DNA from: Longibaculum muris
GTDB lineage: Bacteria > Bacillota_I > Bacilli_A > Erysipelotrichales > Coprobacillaceae
Direction of reading: 5' to 3'
Length of the DNA stretch: 54,655 bases
NCBI RefSeq assembly: GCF_004343035.1
Contig: NZ_SMCQ01000020.1
Coordinates: forward strand, 1-54,655
The position numbers and the translations under genes are program-made. Numbering within the stretch: position 1 is the stretch's first letter; every line of letters begins with the position of its first letter. Positions 7,925 to 16,059 of the stretch are shown here, piece after piece. Below the pieces are notes generated by a model that worked only from the letters and a program-made list of their open reading frames with translations, was not told where the DNA came from and made no database searches.

Positions 7925-8548
7925 CTATTTCTCAAAAACAACAAAACCACATTCGTAAGGATGGGCGCAATACAAACTTTCTCGCTTATCAGTTAATATA
8001 CTTCTCAGTATAAGTTGAAAATCTCCGCCACCTGATAAAATCATGTATTCTGCCGCAAAAAACAGCAGTAACTGATTTGTCATCACCGCAGCCGCTGCAC
8101 CCCCACCTCCTAAAACCAATGTAGGCATAGCAGTTCCTAACAGATATTGCCACTTTTTCAACGGTTCGAAGCAAGTGCAATATGGAGATAAAGTACTCCA
8201 AACGATTCCGAAATCAATCGCATGAAAATGATTTTTTGCAAAAATCGCCCAAGTAATTCCATGTATTAGCTCATGCACGATAATCAGGCATAGAATAAGC
8301 AGAGGCAACGCCACAGCATATCCCCAGGAAATACCATCTAAATTAAAACCATTCACATTATTGTAGAGCCAAAATGTTAAAGCCATAAACGGAAACATGA
8401 CTAAAAGAGCAAAATACTTTGCTTTTTGTGTATTGATAACCACATTCTTCATTTTATATCCTTTTTGTTGCATTTCAGAGCTTATTTTTTCAAAGCAATC
8501 TTTACGTTTCAGTTCTTTTTCTGTTAATTTTCTTTTATCGTCAGCCAT
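7925..8548 (-). CDS. DUF3267-like membrane zincin protein
   Basis: A 207-residue membrane protein with a zinc-peptidase-like HExxH motif, HELIHG, in the middle of the chain. Hydrophobic segments lie near residues 50-70, 80-105, 155-175 and 175-190, and the sequence FGIVWSTLSPYCTCFEPL follows, as in DUF3267 proteins. Substrate is unknown. The ATG at 8548 follows GGAGG; an upstream TTG does not. It is the last gene of the BceAB-like group and may be co-transcribed with it. Confidence 0.8.
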   Translation of the reverse strand: MADDKRKLTEKELKRKDCFEKISSEMQQKGYKMKNVVINTQKAKYFALLVMFPFMALTFWLYNNVNGFNLDGISWGYAVALPLLILCLIIVHELIHGITWAIFAKNHFHAIDFGIVWSTLSPYCTCFEPLKKWQYLLGTAMPTLVLGGGGAAAAVMTNQLLLFFAAEYMILSGGGDFQLILRSILTDKRESLYCAHPYECGFVVFEK

Positions 8549-8582
8549 AGATAATTCCTCCAAATTTGAATTTAACGCTTTT

Positions 8583-8798
8583 TTAGTTCGGCAATAGCAC
8601 CATAATGTAAAATATCAAATGTTGTAGTTCTCGAAATGCTTTCCTAACAGTTTCCGGGCTACTTCCAGCTTCTTTTGCCAGCTCGGTGTAAGAAGGCATT
8701 TTATCTCCTGTTCTATATTTGCCGTGTAAAATGCGAAAGAAAATCTCATTTGCAAGGCGTTGATACAATTTTTCGCTAACATCAATATCCCAGCTCAT
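8583..8798 (-). pseudogene. GntR-family regulator, probably truncated
   Basis: The frame encodes a GntR winged helix: LYQRLANEIFFRILHGKYRT, then MPSYTELAKEAGSSPETVRK and AFREL. After that the sequence turns into a short hydrophobic run and stops at 71 residues, whereas even the small GntR proteins of YtrA type are about 120. In another frame the same DNA reads FDILHYGAIAELKKR and then stops, which looks like a real C-terminus. A deletion with frameshift is therefore likely. It sits between the permease gene and the DUF3267 gene and may once have controlled the transporter. Confidence 0.6.
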
Positions 8799-8823
8799 AC
8801 AATAACGTTCCTTTCAACAATCT

Positions 8824-10788
8824 CTATCTTATTTTGGGCCGAAGAATTACCTTTTTGAACAGGAACATTGTTGCTCCAAAATAGGTTAGGTAAATAGCAC
8901 AGAATAACAGAATTGTCACCATGCCATAGAACAACACAAGTCCTTCCTGCAAAAACGATTTCCCGAAAAGGAGCTGTGTTCCTGCAATCAGGAAAACGGT
9001 AAGTATGATGGGGAATAGCAAGGGGATAAAAAACACAGTGGAAAGTTCCTTGCGTATCAAGGCAACCTGTTTCTGACTTGATACGCCCAGCCGATCAATC
9101 ACCGCATAATTTTTCCGGTTTTTGTCTATAGAAGAAAGCTGTTCAAAAGCCAGAACCGAGCAGGAAAGAATGATAAAAATAATACTCAAATACAGCCCGC
9201 AGAAGGAGAGAGTTGTAAATCCGGTCAGTGAATTGGCAACACCCCACGCTTTTACTGTTATCCCCATTGTCATTTTCTCCGGTAGTTCCTGTCCGGGTTG
9301 GATGTCTGGCAACCATTCTCCACTGTTCAAAAACTGTCTTAGTTCGCTTCTAAGTTCCGGGTATCCACCATCCGCCAGTTTCATCACCAAGCGAATTTTC
9401 TCCCCGGGTAGCTGTGAAGCTACTTTATCCGGCAGGACAAGCACATATCCATTTGTTCCTGCCATTTGATACTGCTCCATTGGTTCAGTCAGGATCGGCG
9501 TTTCCGCTGCGGTCAAGGTCTGACCATTCAATGTGATTTTAGATTGTTGTTCCAATCTCTGCTGAATGTCATCCACATAATTCCATGTATCACAGTGAAC
9601 TAAAAATTCGTTATTGCTTATGGAAACAGACGAAAAACCTAAAATATCTCGCAGGTGATTATAGTCTGACAAAGATAAGGCTTCAATGGATTTACCGGGA
9701 ACTGTATATAAGTAATAGGTTGCACTGTCCTCCACCTTGCAGCGTTTCTCCACAAAGGAACGAACAGTATCCATACTATTTTTTGTCAAGGGCGCGTCAA
9801 TGGCTACACCGGCGTCATAGGGATAATACGCCTCCATATTGGCCTTATAGCCTGCGCCCATTGTCAATCCTATAAACATCGTTGTAAGAGAAATCGTCAA
9901 CAAGATTGTCACAACAGCCATAGTACGCCCGGAAGATTGAATACGACTGCCAATCTGCCCCAAGAAAAACAGATTTTCCTCTCGATATTTTCGTTGAGGG
10001 TTTCGTTTGGCAAGCAGGTACAGCAAAACCGGGATTTTTCGGTGTAACTCATAAACAGCTACAAGAATTAGCAGACAGGCCCCGCCACAATACAACAATG
10101 CTTCATTAGTCTGGATGTGAAGTCCTTTTTCCAGCAGAATTACACCTGCTACCATAACGGCAATCGAGAGTAAGCCAGTTAGAACACTCCGAAGCAAAGA
10201 TTGAAAACCGATTTCCTCATTTTTTTGGTTATCGTAAAGCAAATCAATCACTTTTTGCCGCCGGATAACACTTGCTGCACGAAACATTCCAAATCCATAC
10301 ATCAGGGTGAAAAAGAAAAGTGTCATTCCCCATGCGCGGAAAGAAAACAAAACTCGATAAGTGTGCGGAACCTCGAAAATATTCTGGATAACCTGGTTCA
10401 ATAACCCGGATAAGCCGGTTCCGACCAAAGCGCCCAGCAAAAAAGCACCCCCGCCAATTATGCCGTTTTCCACCAAAAACAGATTGCGAATAGTTTTCAC
10501 TTCCATGCCCATCAGCTCATAGGCAGCAAATTCCTTTTTGCGCTGGCCCAGCATGAAGCGAACAGCATATCCAATGACAAACGAGGACATAAAGGCAATT
10601 AGTACCGACAGTATCAAAATGCCAGTGGTAAGCATTGACATATTTTCTGTCATGGCAAGAATGTCCGGGGAAAGTCCCAGCGCCAAGAAAGAATACATCA
10701 ATGCCGCAGTCAGCGTAAGCGTCACAAAGTAGATGATATAATCCCGAAGGCTCCTGCGAATATTCCGAAATGCAAGTTTAGCATACAT
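8824..10788 (-). CDS. BceB-like ABC transporter permease (FtsX family)
   Basis: A 654-residue permease with about ten predicted membrane segments: one near residues 18-40, pairs and triplets at about 55-75, 105-160 and 195-250, one at 285-305, then a large extracellular region (about 310-510) and three terminal segments. This is the layout of BceB-type permeases, which with their ATPase remove peptide antibiotics such as bacitracin or lantibiotics from their target. The ATG at 10788 is preceded by GGGAGGGGG; the GTG one codon earlier is the alternative. It overlaps the ATPase gene by 11 bp. No matching histidine kinase and response regulator pair is nearby, which is unusual for this family. 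Confidence 0.88.
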   Translation of the reverse strand: MYAKLAFRNIRRSLRDYIIYFVTLTLTAALMYSFLALGLSPDILAMTENMSMLTTGILILSVLIAFMSSFVIGYAVRFMLGQRKKEFAAYELMGMEVKTIRNLFLVENGIIGGGAFLLGALVGTGLSGLLNQVIQNIFEVPHTYRVLFSFRAWGMTLFFFTLMYGFGMFRAASVIRRQKVIDLLYDNQKNEEIGFQSLLRSVLTGLLSIAVMVAGVILLEKGLHIQTNEALLYCGGACLLILVAVYELHRKIPVLLYLLAKRNPQRKYREENLFFLGQIGSRIQSSGRTMAVVTILLTISLTTMFIGLTMGAGYKANMEAYYPYDAGVAIDAPLTKNSMDTVRSFVEKRCKVEDSATYYLYTVPGKSIEALSLSDYNHLRDILGFSSVSISNNEFLVHCDTWNYVDDIQQRLEQQSKITLNGQTLTAAETPILTEPMEQYQMAGTNGYVLVLPDKVASQLPGEKIRLVMKLADGGYPELRSELRQFLNSGEWLPDIQPGQELPEKMTMGITVKAWGVANSLTGFTTLSFCGLYLSIIFIILSCSVLAFEQLSSIDKNRKNYAVIDRLGVSSQKQVALIRKELSTVFFIPLLFPIILTVFLIAGTQLLFGKSFLQEGLVLFYGMVTILLFCAIYLTYFGATMFLFKKVILRPKIR

Positions 10789-11545
10789 CACTCACGCCCC
10801 CTCCCGTCATGGTGAGGACATCCAGAATTTTTTCAAAGAAAGTCCTGCGGGAATTGTTGCCTTTGAAAATCTCCGTAAAAATTGTACCGTCACGCAAAAA
10901 AAGAATACGGTTTGCGTAACTTGCGGAAAAAGCATCGTGTGTTACCATTAAAATTGTCGCTCCAAGCGTTTCATTGATGCTTTGGATAGCAGAAAGTAGC
11001 ATTTGGGATGAATGGCTGTCCAGAGCGCCCGTAGGTTCATCTGCCAAAATCAGTTTGGGTTGATTGATGATTGCCCTGGCGCAAGCACATCGTTGCTTCT
11101 GACCGCCAGACACCTGATAGGGATATTTGTCAAGAATATCCGTGATGTTCAGATTTCCGGCCATTTCTCGTACCCTACCATCAATATCACCTGCGGGAAC
11201 CCTATTGATTGTCAATGCCAAAGCAATATTCTCGCTAATGGTCAGAGTATCCAGCAGGTTAAAGTCCTGAAACACAAATCCAAGGTTCTCCCGGCGAAAC
11301 TGGGCAATCTGCTTTTCAGTGATTTCAGTCACATCGGTTCCATTCAGATAGATATGCCCTGCGCTAACCATATCAATGGTGGAAATGCAGTTGAGCAGAG
11401 TGGTCTTGCCAGAACCGGATGCCCCCATAATCCCCACAAATTCCCCTTCCTGAACAGAAAAGCTAATATCCTGAATTGCTTTTGTGACATTACCTTTACT
11501 GCCGTAATATTTTTGGATATGTTCCAGTTTCAAAACTTCACTCAT
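10778..11545 (-). CDS. BceA-like ABC transporter ATPase
   Basis: A 255-residue nucleotide-binding protein of the MacB/BceA group. Walker A is GASGSGKT, the Q-loop VFQDFNLL, the signature SGGQKQR, Walker B LILADEPTGALD and the switch His is in MVTHD. It energises the permease encoded immediately downstream. The start has AAGGAGG about 10 nt upstream. The C-terminal 25 residues are longer than in many homologues and overlap the permease start. Confidence 0.92.
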   Translation of the reverse strand: MSEVLKLEHIQKYYGSKGNVTKAIQDISFSVQEGEFVGIMGASGSGKTTLLNCISTIDMVSAGHIYLNGTDVTEITEKQIAQFRRENLGFVFQDFNLLDTLTISENIALALTINRVPAGDIDGRVREMAGNLNITDILDKYPYQVSGGQKQRCACARAIINQPKLILADEPTGALDSHSSQMLLSAIQSINETLGATILMVTHDAFSASYANRILFLRDGTIFTEIFKGNNSRRTFFEKILDVLTMTGGGVSDVC

Positions 11546-11636
11546 ATAGGCAGACCTCCTTCATCATTTTTAATAGCTTGATAGCGGCACCCCCATTCAA
11601 AAGAGCTGATAACCACAAGGAATTAGACCTTGTGTG

Positions 11637-11834
11637 TTATCGGCTCTGCGGCTGTGCGTCTGGCGCTTTGATAACGAATATATGGAATTGTTCAACATCA
11701 ATTAGACATTCGCTTTTACATTTTGGACAAAAGAGAGGAAAATTTTTCAGAATAGTATCTTCTCTAACTTTGTCGCGCGTTTTATTCCCACAGATCGGGC
11801 AACGGATAAACTCTGTTTTCTCCACACCCATCAT
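11637..11834 (-). CDS. Cysteine-rich KTR-type small protein
   Basis: A 65-residue protein with two CxxC pairs, CPICG and CPKCK, separated by about 23 residues and followed by the short hydrophobic FHIFVIK. It resembles the cysteine-rich KTR proteins common in Tn916-related elements, often labelled conjugal transfer proteins without proof. Zinc binding is likely. Its ATG overlaps the TGA of the 40-residue gene upstream (ATGA), so it is translationally coupled. A second Met is at 11831. Confidence 0.8.
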   Translation of the reverse strand: MMGVEKTEFIRCPICGNKTRDKVREDTILKNFPLFCPKCKSECLIDVEQFHIFVIKAPDAQPQSR

Positions 11835-11953
11835 TTTTCATCCCGGTTTTTATCCTGTTTCTTTTTTTCCTCTCGATATTTACGAATAAGTTTATTCCGA
11901 ACAGGAACGCCGACACCAATCAGAAGCACTACTGCTAAAATCGTGAAATCCAT
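11831..11953 (-). CDS. Small single-span membrane peptide (40 residues)
   Basis: MDFTILAVVLLIGVGVPVRN is followed by a very basic tail, so a single membrane helix with a cytoplasmic tail is expected. GAGGTGG stands about 5 nt before the ATG, and the stop overlaps the next start as ATGA. It lies 10 nt after the ABC-2 permease. The tight coupling on both sides supports a real gene of unknown function. Confidence 0.65.
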   Translation of the reverse strand: MDFTILAVVLLIGVGVPVRNKLIRKYREEKKKQDKNRDEK

Positions 11954-11963
11954 ACTATCCACC

Positions 11964-12611
11964 TCACATTTCTTTATTTTTCATAATCTGGACAGAGAAC
12001 CAGATCGACACAGCATACATAACAACCACCAGCGCAATCGCAAGAGTGAGAAGCAGCACAGGTGAACTGGCAATCGCGTTGATAATGGGGTTATCAGCAG
12101 GCAGTTTAGGAAGAAGAAACAAAGTCACTAAAAATCCTGCAACCGGAATATACATAAACACCCGGCCTTTGATAGAGCCAAATTTGTAATATCCGGGAAT
12201 TTGAAATACCGTGTAAAGGGCAAACAAGAACAGGCCGCCAATGGCCGCGCTGATAATGCCAAACGGTTCAACGGTTTCTCCCAATGCCTGTAATACAATC
12301 GGCTGTGTGATAAGGGACACCACCAAAGCGATAACTCCAAGCACAATAACAAAAAGATACCGTCCCATTACCATTTCACTTTTCTTTACAGGCAAAATAC
12401 CATACAGGCGTTCCATGCTATTTTTTTCTGTGACGGAGAAGGTATAGCCGGTTGTCATGGCGATAAAGCACATGGCGAAAGAAACTCCTGTCAATATAGA
12501 GCGGTTGATTGCTGCAAAAGCGATGGGGAGAAGCATAGTAAACCCAATCACTTTGACATACGGTTTTACAAGGGAAAAATCCAGTCTTGTAGCTTTCAAT
12601 ATATTACTCAT
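11964..12611 (-). CDS. ABC-2 type transporter permease
   Basis: A 215-residue protein with six hydrophobic segments (about 20-40, 45-65, 85-110, 115-140, 150-175 and 185-210), the size and layout of ABC-2 permeases that pair with a BcrA/YtrB-type ATPase. The start (ATG 12611, AAGGTGAGG upstream) overlaps the end of the ATPase gene by 8 bp. The transported substrate is unknown; GntR-controlled operons of this type are often induced by cell-wall-active compounds. Confidence 0.85.
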   Translation of the reverse strand: MSNILKATRLDFSLVKPYVKVIGFTMLLPIAFAAINRSILTGVSFAMCFIAMTTGYTFSVTEKNSMERLYGILPVKKSEMVMGRYLFVIVLGVIALVVSLITQPIVLQALGETVEPFGIISAAIGGLFLFALYTVFQIPGYYKFGSIKGRVFMYIPVAGFLVTLFLLPKLPADNPIINAIASSPVLLLTLAIALVVVMYAVSIWFSVQIMKNKEM

Positions 12612-13464
12612 AATCCTCACCTTTCTTGCTTGTAAACACAACGATTTCGTCAATGGTAGCCGGTTCAATGTCCAATGCTGTAAATGAGCCAATTTCCTCG
12701 GTTTTTACCAGAGCTTCAAAGCCAGTCGGGAAAGTACGAACGCCAACCGCCTTCGCTTGTAGATCAGCGGAAAGTTCATCTATACCACCCTTAACAATGC
12801 GGAACATATCAACAAATTCATCCTTGCTGCCGGTGAAAAAAAGTTCCCCATAGCTGATGTATGTGATATAATCAGCAGCTCGTTCCAAATCGCCAGTAAT
12901 ATGGGTGGAAAATAAAACGCTGTGTTCTCCGTCCTCAATGTATTCCGAGAGGATCTGAAGCAATTCATCTCTGGAAACTGGATCAAGGCCGCTGGTAGGT
13001 TCATCCAAAATCAGCAGCTTTGCGTCATAGGAGAACGCACAAGCCAGCATCAACTTCATCTGCATCCCCTTTGAAAGTTCTTTGACCTTTTTGGTCGGAG
13101 CGATATGAAATTTCCGTAGCATTTCACTAAAACGCTCCGAGTTCCAGTTGGGATAGAAAACAGAGATGGATTTTTCTACCTCAGAAACTTTCCAATCATC
13201 ACTGAAATAGTTGGTATCAAACACAACGCCAAGTTCTGCTTTTGCCTTCTGTTCGTCAGCGATATTGTCCAACCCCATGATTTTGATTTCTCCGCCGTTG
13301 CGTTTGAGCATATTCAGAATGAGTTTAATTGTAGTTGTTTTGCCGGAACCGTTCGGCCCGATCAGCCCCATGATATATCCTTTGGGGAGCGTAAAAGTAA
13401 TGTTGTGAAGCTGAAAACTGTCGAAAGATTTTGACAGATTTTTTACTTCCAAATAATTAGTCAT
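12604..13464 (-). CDS. ABC transporter ATPase, YtrB/BcrA-like
   Basis: A 286-residue ATPase. Walker A is GPNGSGKTT, the signature region LSKGMQMKL, Walker B LLILDEPTSGLDP, and the switch His is in FSTHITGD. The degenerate signature (SKGM rather than SGGQ) is typical of the ABC-2 exporter ATPases. The C-terminal domain (about 210-286) is the usual extension. The start overlaps the GntR gene by 8 bp. Transcription probably comes from the promoter at 13889-13917. Confidence 0.9.
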   Translation of the reverse strand: MTNYLEVKNLSKSFDSFQLHNITFTLPKGYIMGLIGPNGSGKTTTIKLILNMLKRNGGEIKIMGLDNIADEQKAKAELGVVFDTNYFSDDWKVSEVEKSISVFYPNWNSERFSEMLRKFHIAPTKKVKELSKGMQMKLMLACAFSYDAKLLILDEPTSGLDPVSRDELLQILSEYIEDGEHSVLFSTHITGDLERAADYITYISYGELFFTGSKDEFVDMFRIVKGGIDELSADLQAKAVGVRTFPTGFEALVKTEEIGSFTALDIEPATIDEIVVFTSKKGEDYE

Positions 13465-13840
13465 CTGTATTCGCCTCCAATAAAATATCTAAAAGATGAT
13501 GTAGTTCCTCATTAGATAGGTTAGCAATTTTTGCTGCTTTTATAGCTTCTGTTAAGCCATTTTCCACTTTGCAAATTAGTTGTTCCTTCATAAGTTCGGA
13601 ACCGCTACCAAGTACAAAACAACCGCGGCCCTGAACATTCTTGACAAACCCTTCCTGTTCCAGTTCCGTATAGGCCCTTGTAACTGTCAGAACACTGATT
13701 TTTAAGTCCTTTGCCAGAGTTCGGAGAGAAGGCAAGGCTTCTTCCTCTTTTAGTTCTCCCGACAAGATAGCGGCTTTGACCTGCCGTTTAATTTGCTCGT
13801 AAATGGGTACACCCGATACATTTGAAATAATTAGCTTCAA
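13457..13840 (-). CDS. GntR-family repressor, YtrA-like
   Basis: A 127-residue short GntR regulator: PIYEQIKRQVKAAILSGELK, then LPSLRTLAKDLKISVLTVTR and AYTELEQEGFV. A C-terminal dimerisation helix pair follows. The TTG at 13840 is preferred because GAGGAAGGA lies just upstream and the product then begins MKLIISNVSGVPIY, the expected N-terminus; the longer frame adds 28 unrelated residues. It is first in the ABC-2 operon and probably represses it. Confidence 0.88.
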   Translation of the reverse strand: MKLIISNVSGVPIYEQIKRQVKAAILSGELKEEEALPSLRTLAKDLKISVLTVTRAYTELEQEGFVKNVQGRGCFVLGSGSELMKEQLICKVENGLTEAIKAAKIANLSNEELHHLLDILLEANTDD

Positions 13841-13888
13841 TCCTTCCTCACCCCCTCCCGTTTCAACTGTTATGGTTTTATGTATAAC

Positions 13889-13917
13889 AGTATAACACAT
13901 AAGTCTCTGAATAGCAA
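13889..13917 (-). promoter_or_regulatory. Promoter and possible operator of the GntR/ABC-2 operon
   Basis: On the minus strand -35 TTGCTA (13912-13917), 17 bp, -10 TATACT (13889-13894). The -10 box lies inside an imperfect 23-bp dyad from TATGT to ACATA and also within the tandem GTTATAC-T-GTTATAC. This is where a GntR repressor would be expected to bind. Confidence 0.6.
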
Positions 13918-13997
13918 GAGCCATATAAACTTATATTCTTTGCGCTATACGCACAAACGATGAAATAAAATAGCCCATAACATCAAATTGCATTACA

Positions 13998-14026
13998 TTC
14001 TCATAATTCAACCCGAAATGTACAAT
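13998..14026 (+). promoter_or_regulatory. Candidate promoter of the first XRE regulator
   Basis: TTCTCA, 17 bp, TACAAT. The -10 box ends 19 nt before the ATG at 14046, so the leader would be very short and would just contain the ribosome binding site. Confidence 0.4.
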
Positions 14027-14045
14027 GATATAGGGTGATATGAGA

Positions 14046-14405
14046 ATGAACCAAGATGAAAGAAGGTTTGACTTTCATGGGCTCTGTCTGGCACTGAAAC
14101 AGGCCAGAGAGGAAAAGGGCTGGACGCAAGCCTATGTGGCGGAGCTGGTCGGCAAGACAGACCGCACCATTATGAATATTGAGAACAAAGGCCAACACCC
14201 CAGCTTCAACCTGTTTTTTAAGCTCGTCACACTGTTCGATATATCCGTAGACCAGTTTTTCTATACGGAGGGCAACCGTGGCGGGAACAGTTGCCGGAAA
14301 CACATTGATGTACTTTTAGACTCCATGAACGAAAAAGAGCTTGTTGTCATGGAGGCTACAGCCGAAGGGCTCAAGAAAGCCAGAGAAACGGAGGTTCAAG
14401 AGTAA
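14046..14405 (+). CDS. XRE-type helix-turn-helix regulator
   Basis: A 119-residue DNA-binding protein on the plus strand, against all neighbours. The helix-turn-helix runs LKQAREEKGWTQAYVAELVG, then TDRTIMNIENKGQHPSF, with the typical LVTLFDISVDQFF after it. A short C-terminal helix follows. The ATG at 14046 is favoured because AGGGTG lies 8 nt away; the ATG at 14040 is too close. It converges with the relaxase gene and may control transfer or mobilization genes. Confidence 0.85.
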   Translation: MNQDERRFDFHGLCLALKQAREEKGWTQAYVAELVGKTDRTIMNIENKGQHPSFNLFFKLVTLFDISVDQFFYTEGNRGGNSCRKHIDVLLDSMNEKELVVMEATAEGLKKARETEVQE

Positions 14406-14421
14406 GAGCCTCTGTTTTTTT
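14386..14421 (+). terminator. Rho-independent terminator of the XRE gene
   Basis: A 12-bp stem with two G-T pairs, AAACGGAGGTTC and GAGCCTCTGTTT, loop of 8 nt, then a run of seven T. It overlaps the last codons of the XRE gene. Confidence 0.8.
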
Positions 14422-14458
14422 GCGCCATTTTCGGGGGTGTCGCTAAATGGCAAGCAAT

Positions 14459-14519
14459 GCAATCTTCCGTAAGATTGCGTATTTTGGCAGGAATCCCTTT
14501 CCGGTATTCCTGCCAAAAT
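14459..14519. other. Two adjacent perfect inverted repeats, candidate oriT
   Basis: The first is GCAATCTT-CCGT-AAGATTGC (14459-14478). Two bases later comes a perfect 14-bp repeat, ATTTTGGCAGGAAT at 14481-14494 and its complement at 14506-14519, with an 11-nt loop. Neither has a T-run, so they are poor terminators although they lie between converging genes. The right arm gives TATTCCTGCC, close to the RP4/Ti nick region TATCCTG|CC cut by MOBP relaxases. The relaxase gene ends about 100 bp away. Confidence 0.45.
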
Positions 14520-14616
14520 GCTTGTTGGTGACATATCCCCAAACCCCTGAGATCATCACCTGCGGTGATGGCTGCGCGTTCCGTTGGAACGCTGAAAAAC
14601 AAAATCAGGAAGAAAC

Positions 14617-16026
14617 TTATTGCCGTGACTTCTGCGTGTCCCTCTGCGGTTCCCGCCCGGTAGGAATATCCAGCAAATGCTCCACATTCGCCCGGACATT
14701 ATGGAGCTCCTTCATATCAGCCCTGGCCTGCTTGTAAGAAGAATAGGCTTTCCGTTTCTGTTCCAGGAGCCCGGCGTATTCTTCCCGCAGAGATTTAACG
14801 GAGGGCAGCTTTGTGATCCCCAATCCGTCAAAGTGTTTCTTCGCCGCCTGGTGCAGCAGGATTTCCGTCTCATGCGCCGCACGGAATTTTTTGCTGTACC
14901 CGGCTTTCCGGTATTCCACATAGACTGTCCGTGTTTTGGCATAATTGACGATCTGTTTCTGCAGCTCCCCGTTGGCGGCCATCTGCGATTCCAGCTCCTT
15001 GATCTGTACCGACAGCGCATTAAAATTAGCAGTAGCAATATCTGATTTTTTCTGCAAATCCTCATAGTTCATATCGCCATGCTCTTTGAGCCAGATCACC
15101 GCCTGGGAGAGCTGTTTTAAGTTGAACACCTTCGCCCAGCGTTCATATCCCGGACCTTTGCCGGAACGGATTGCCGCCTCAATATCCACCAGAAGCCCGA
15201 CTTTGGAAACCGGCCTTTGGGGAGAAATACGGCGCGGCTTTGCCGTCCGTGTGCCGGCAATCCGTTCTTTGATGGCCTGCTCGGTATAGTCGCCTTTCAG
15301 TGTGTCACACCGGGTATATCTATCATCAGGTGACAGGCGAAAACGAAGGTGCTTTCGCTCCCGGTTGACTTCAATCCCAGCCGCCTCCAGCTTTTTCAAA
15401 AGTTCTTCAAAGTCCTTCGGCTTTTCTTCCAGGGCTGCGTCGATTGCCTGTCGCAGCTGTTCCTGGTGGGAAGGCTGTTTCTGACTTCCCATCCATGTGC
15501 CGTAATGCTCCCGGCTGGGTTTCGGATTCTCCACAATGGAAAGCCCATGCTCCAGGCACAGCTTGTCATTCATGCGCCGGATCGCCCATGTAGAGCCCCA
15601 GAAGTTGCGGAATTTTTTCTGGCAGTCCAGCGTGGTAGAATTTATGATGATGTGGTTATGGACATGGTGTTTATCCACATGGGTACAGACAACAAAAGCA
15701 TGGTTTCCCTTCGTCAGTTTCAATGCCAGCTCCCGGCCGATCTGGTTCGCTTCTTCCGGCGTGACCTCGCCGGGTTTGAACGCCTGCCGGAGATGGTAGG
15801 CAATCACATCATCCGCGCCCCGGTTTCTTCCGGTCAGGTTCGCATACTGGCGCTTGGATAAAAGGAACTCCGCATCAGCGGTCTGGGTGTCGCACTCATG
15901 GCCATAAATGAATTTCCCAAAATCGGTTTTCTGCGGATTCTTTACATAGTCAATGATGTCCGCTATGGCCGTGGAAATATCCCGGCCTTTCCCAACATGC
16001 AGCGGCATGAGCCGAGTGGTTGCCAT
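14617..16026 (-). CDS. Relaxase/mobilization nuclease, MOBP-like
   Basis: A 469-residue relaxase that would nick the element at oriT and stay attached to the 5' end during transfer. The metal-binding histidine motif is HHVHNHIIIN near residues 120-129, with a further His at 116. A candidate catalytic Tyr lies in IIDYVKNPQKT near residue 27. Residues 1-200 form the relaxase domain, and a long coiled coil fills about 310-450. The ATG at 16026 follows AAGGGGGTGA; the GTG three codons earlier is less well placed. The DUF3849-like gene and MobC lie upstream in the same direction. Confidence 0.92.
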   Translation of the reverse strand: MATTRLMPLHVGKGRDISTAIADIIDYVKNPQKTDFGKFIYGHECDTQTADAEFLLSKRQYANLTGRNRGADDVIAYHLRQAFKPGEVTPEEANQIGRELALKLTKGNHAFVVCTHVDKHHVHNHIIINSTTLDCQKKFRNFWGSTWAIRRMNDKLCLEHGLSIVENPKPSREHYGTWMGSQKQPSHQEQLRQAIDAALEEKPKDFEELLKKLEAAGIEVNRERKHLRFRLSPDDRYTRCDTLKGDYTEQAIKERIAGTRTAKPRRISPQRPVSKVGLLVDIEAAIRSGKGPGYERWAKVFNLKQLSQAVIWLKEHGDMNYEDLQKKSDIATANFNALSVQIKELESQMAANGELQKQIVNYAKTRTVYVEYRKAGYSKKFRAAHETEILLHQAAKKHFDGLGITKLPSVKSLREEYAGLLEQKRKAYSSYKQARADMKELHNVRANVEHLLDIPTGREPQRDTQKSRQ

Positions 16027-16059
16027 ATCTGTCACCCCCTTAATCCAATATTGGCCCTG

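Noticed and set aside
7925-13840. Classical antibiotic resistance genes in the accessory region
   Set aside because: Two ABC systems are present, but nothing matches a known tet, erm, van, aph or cat type protein; peptide resistance would be speculation.
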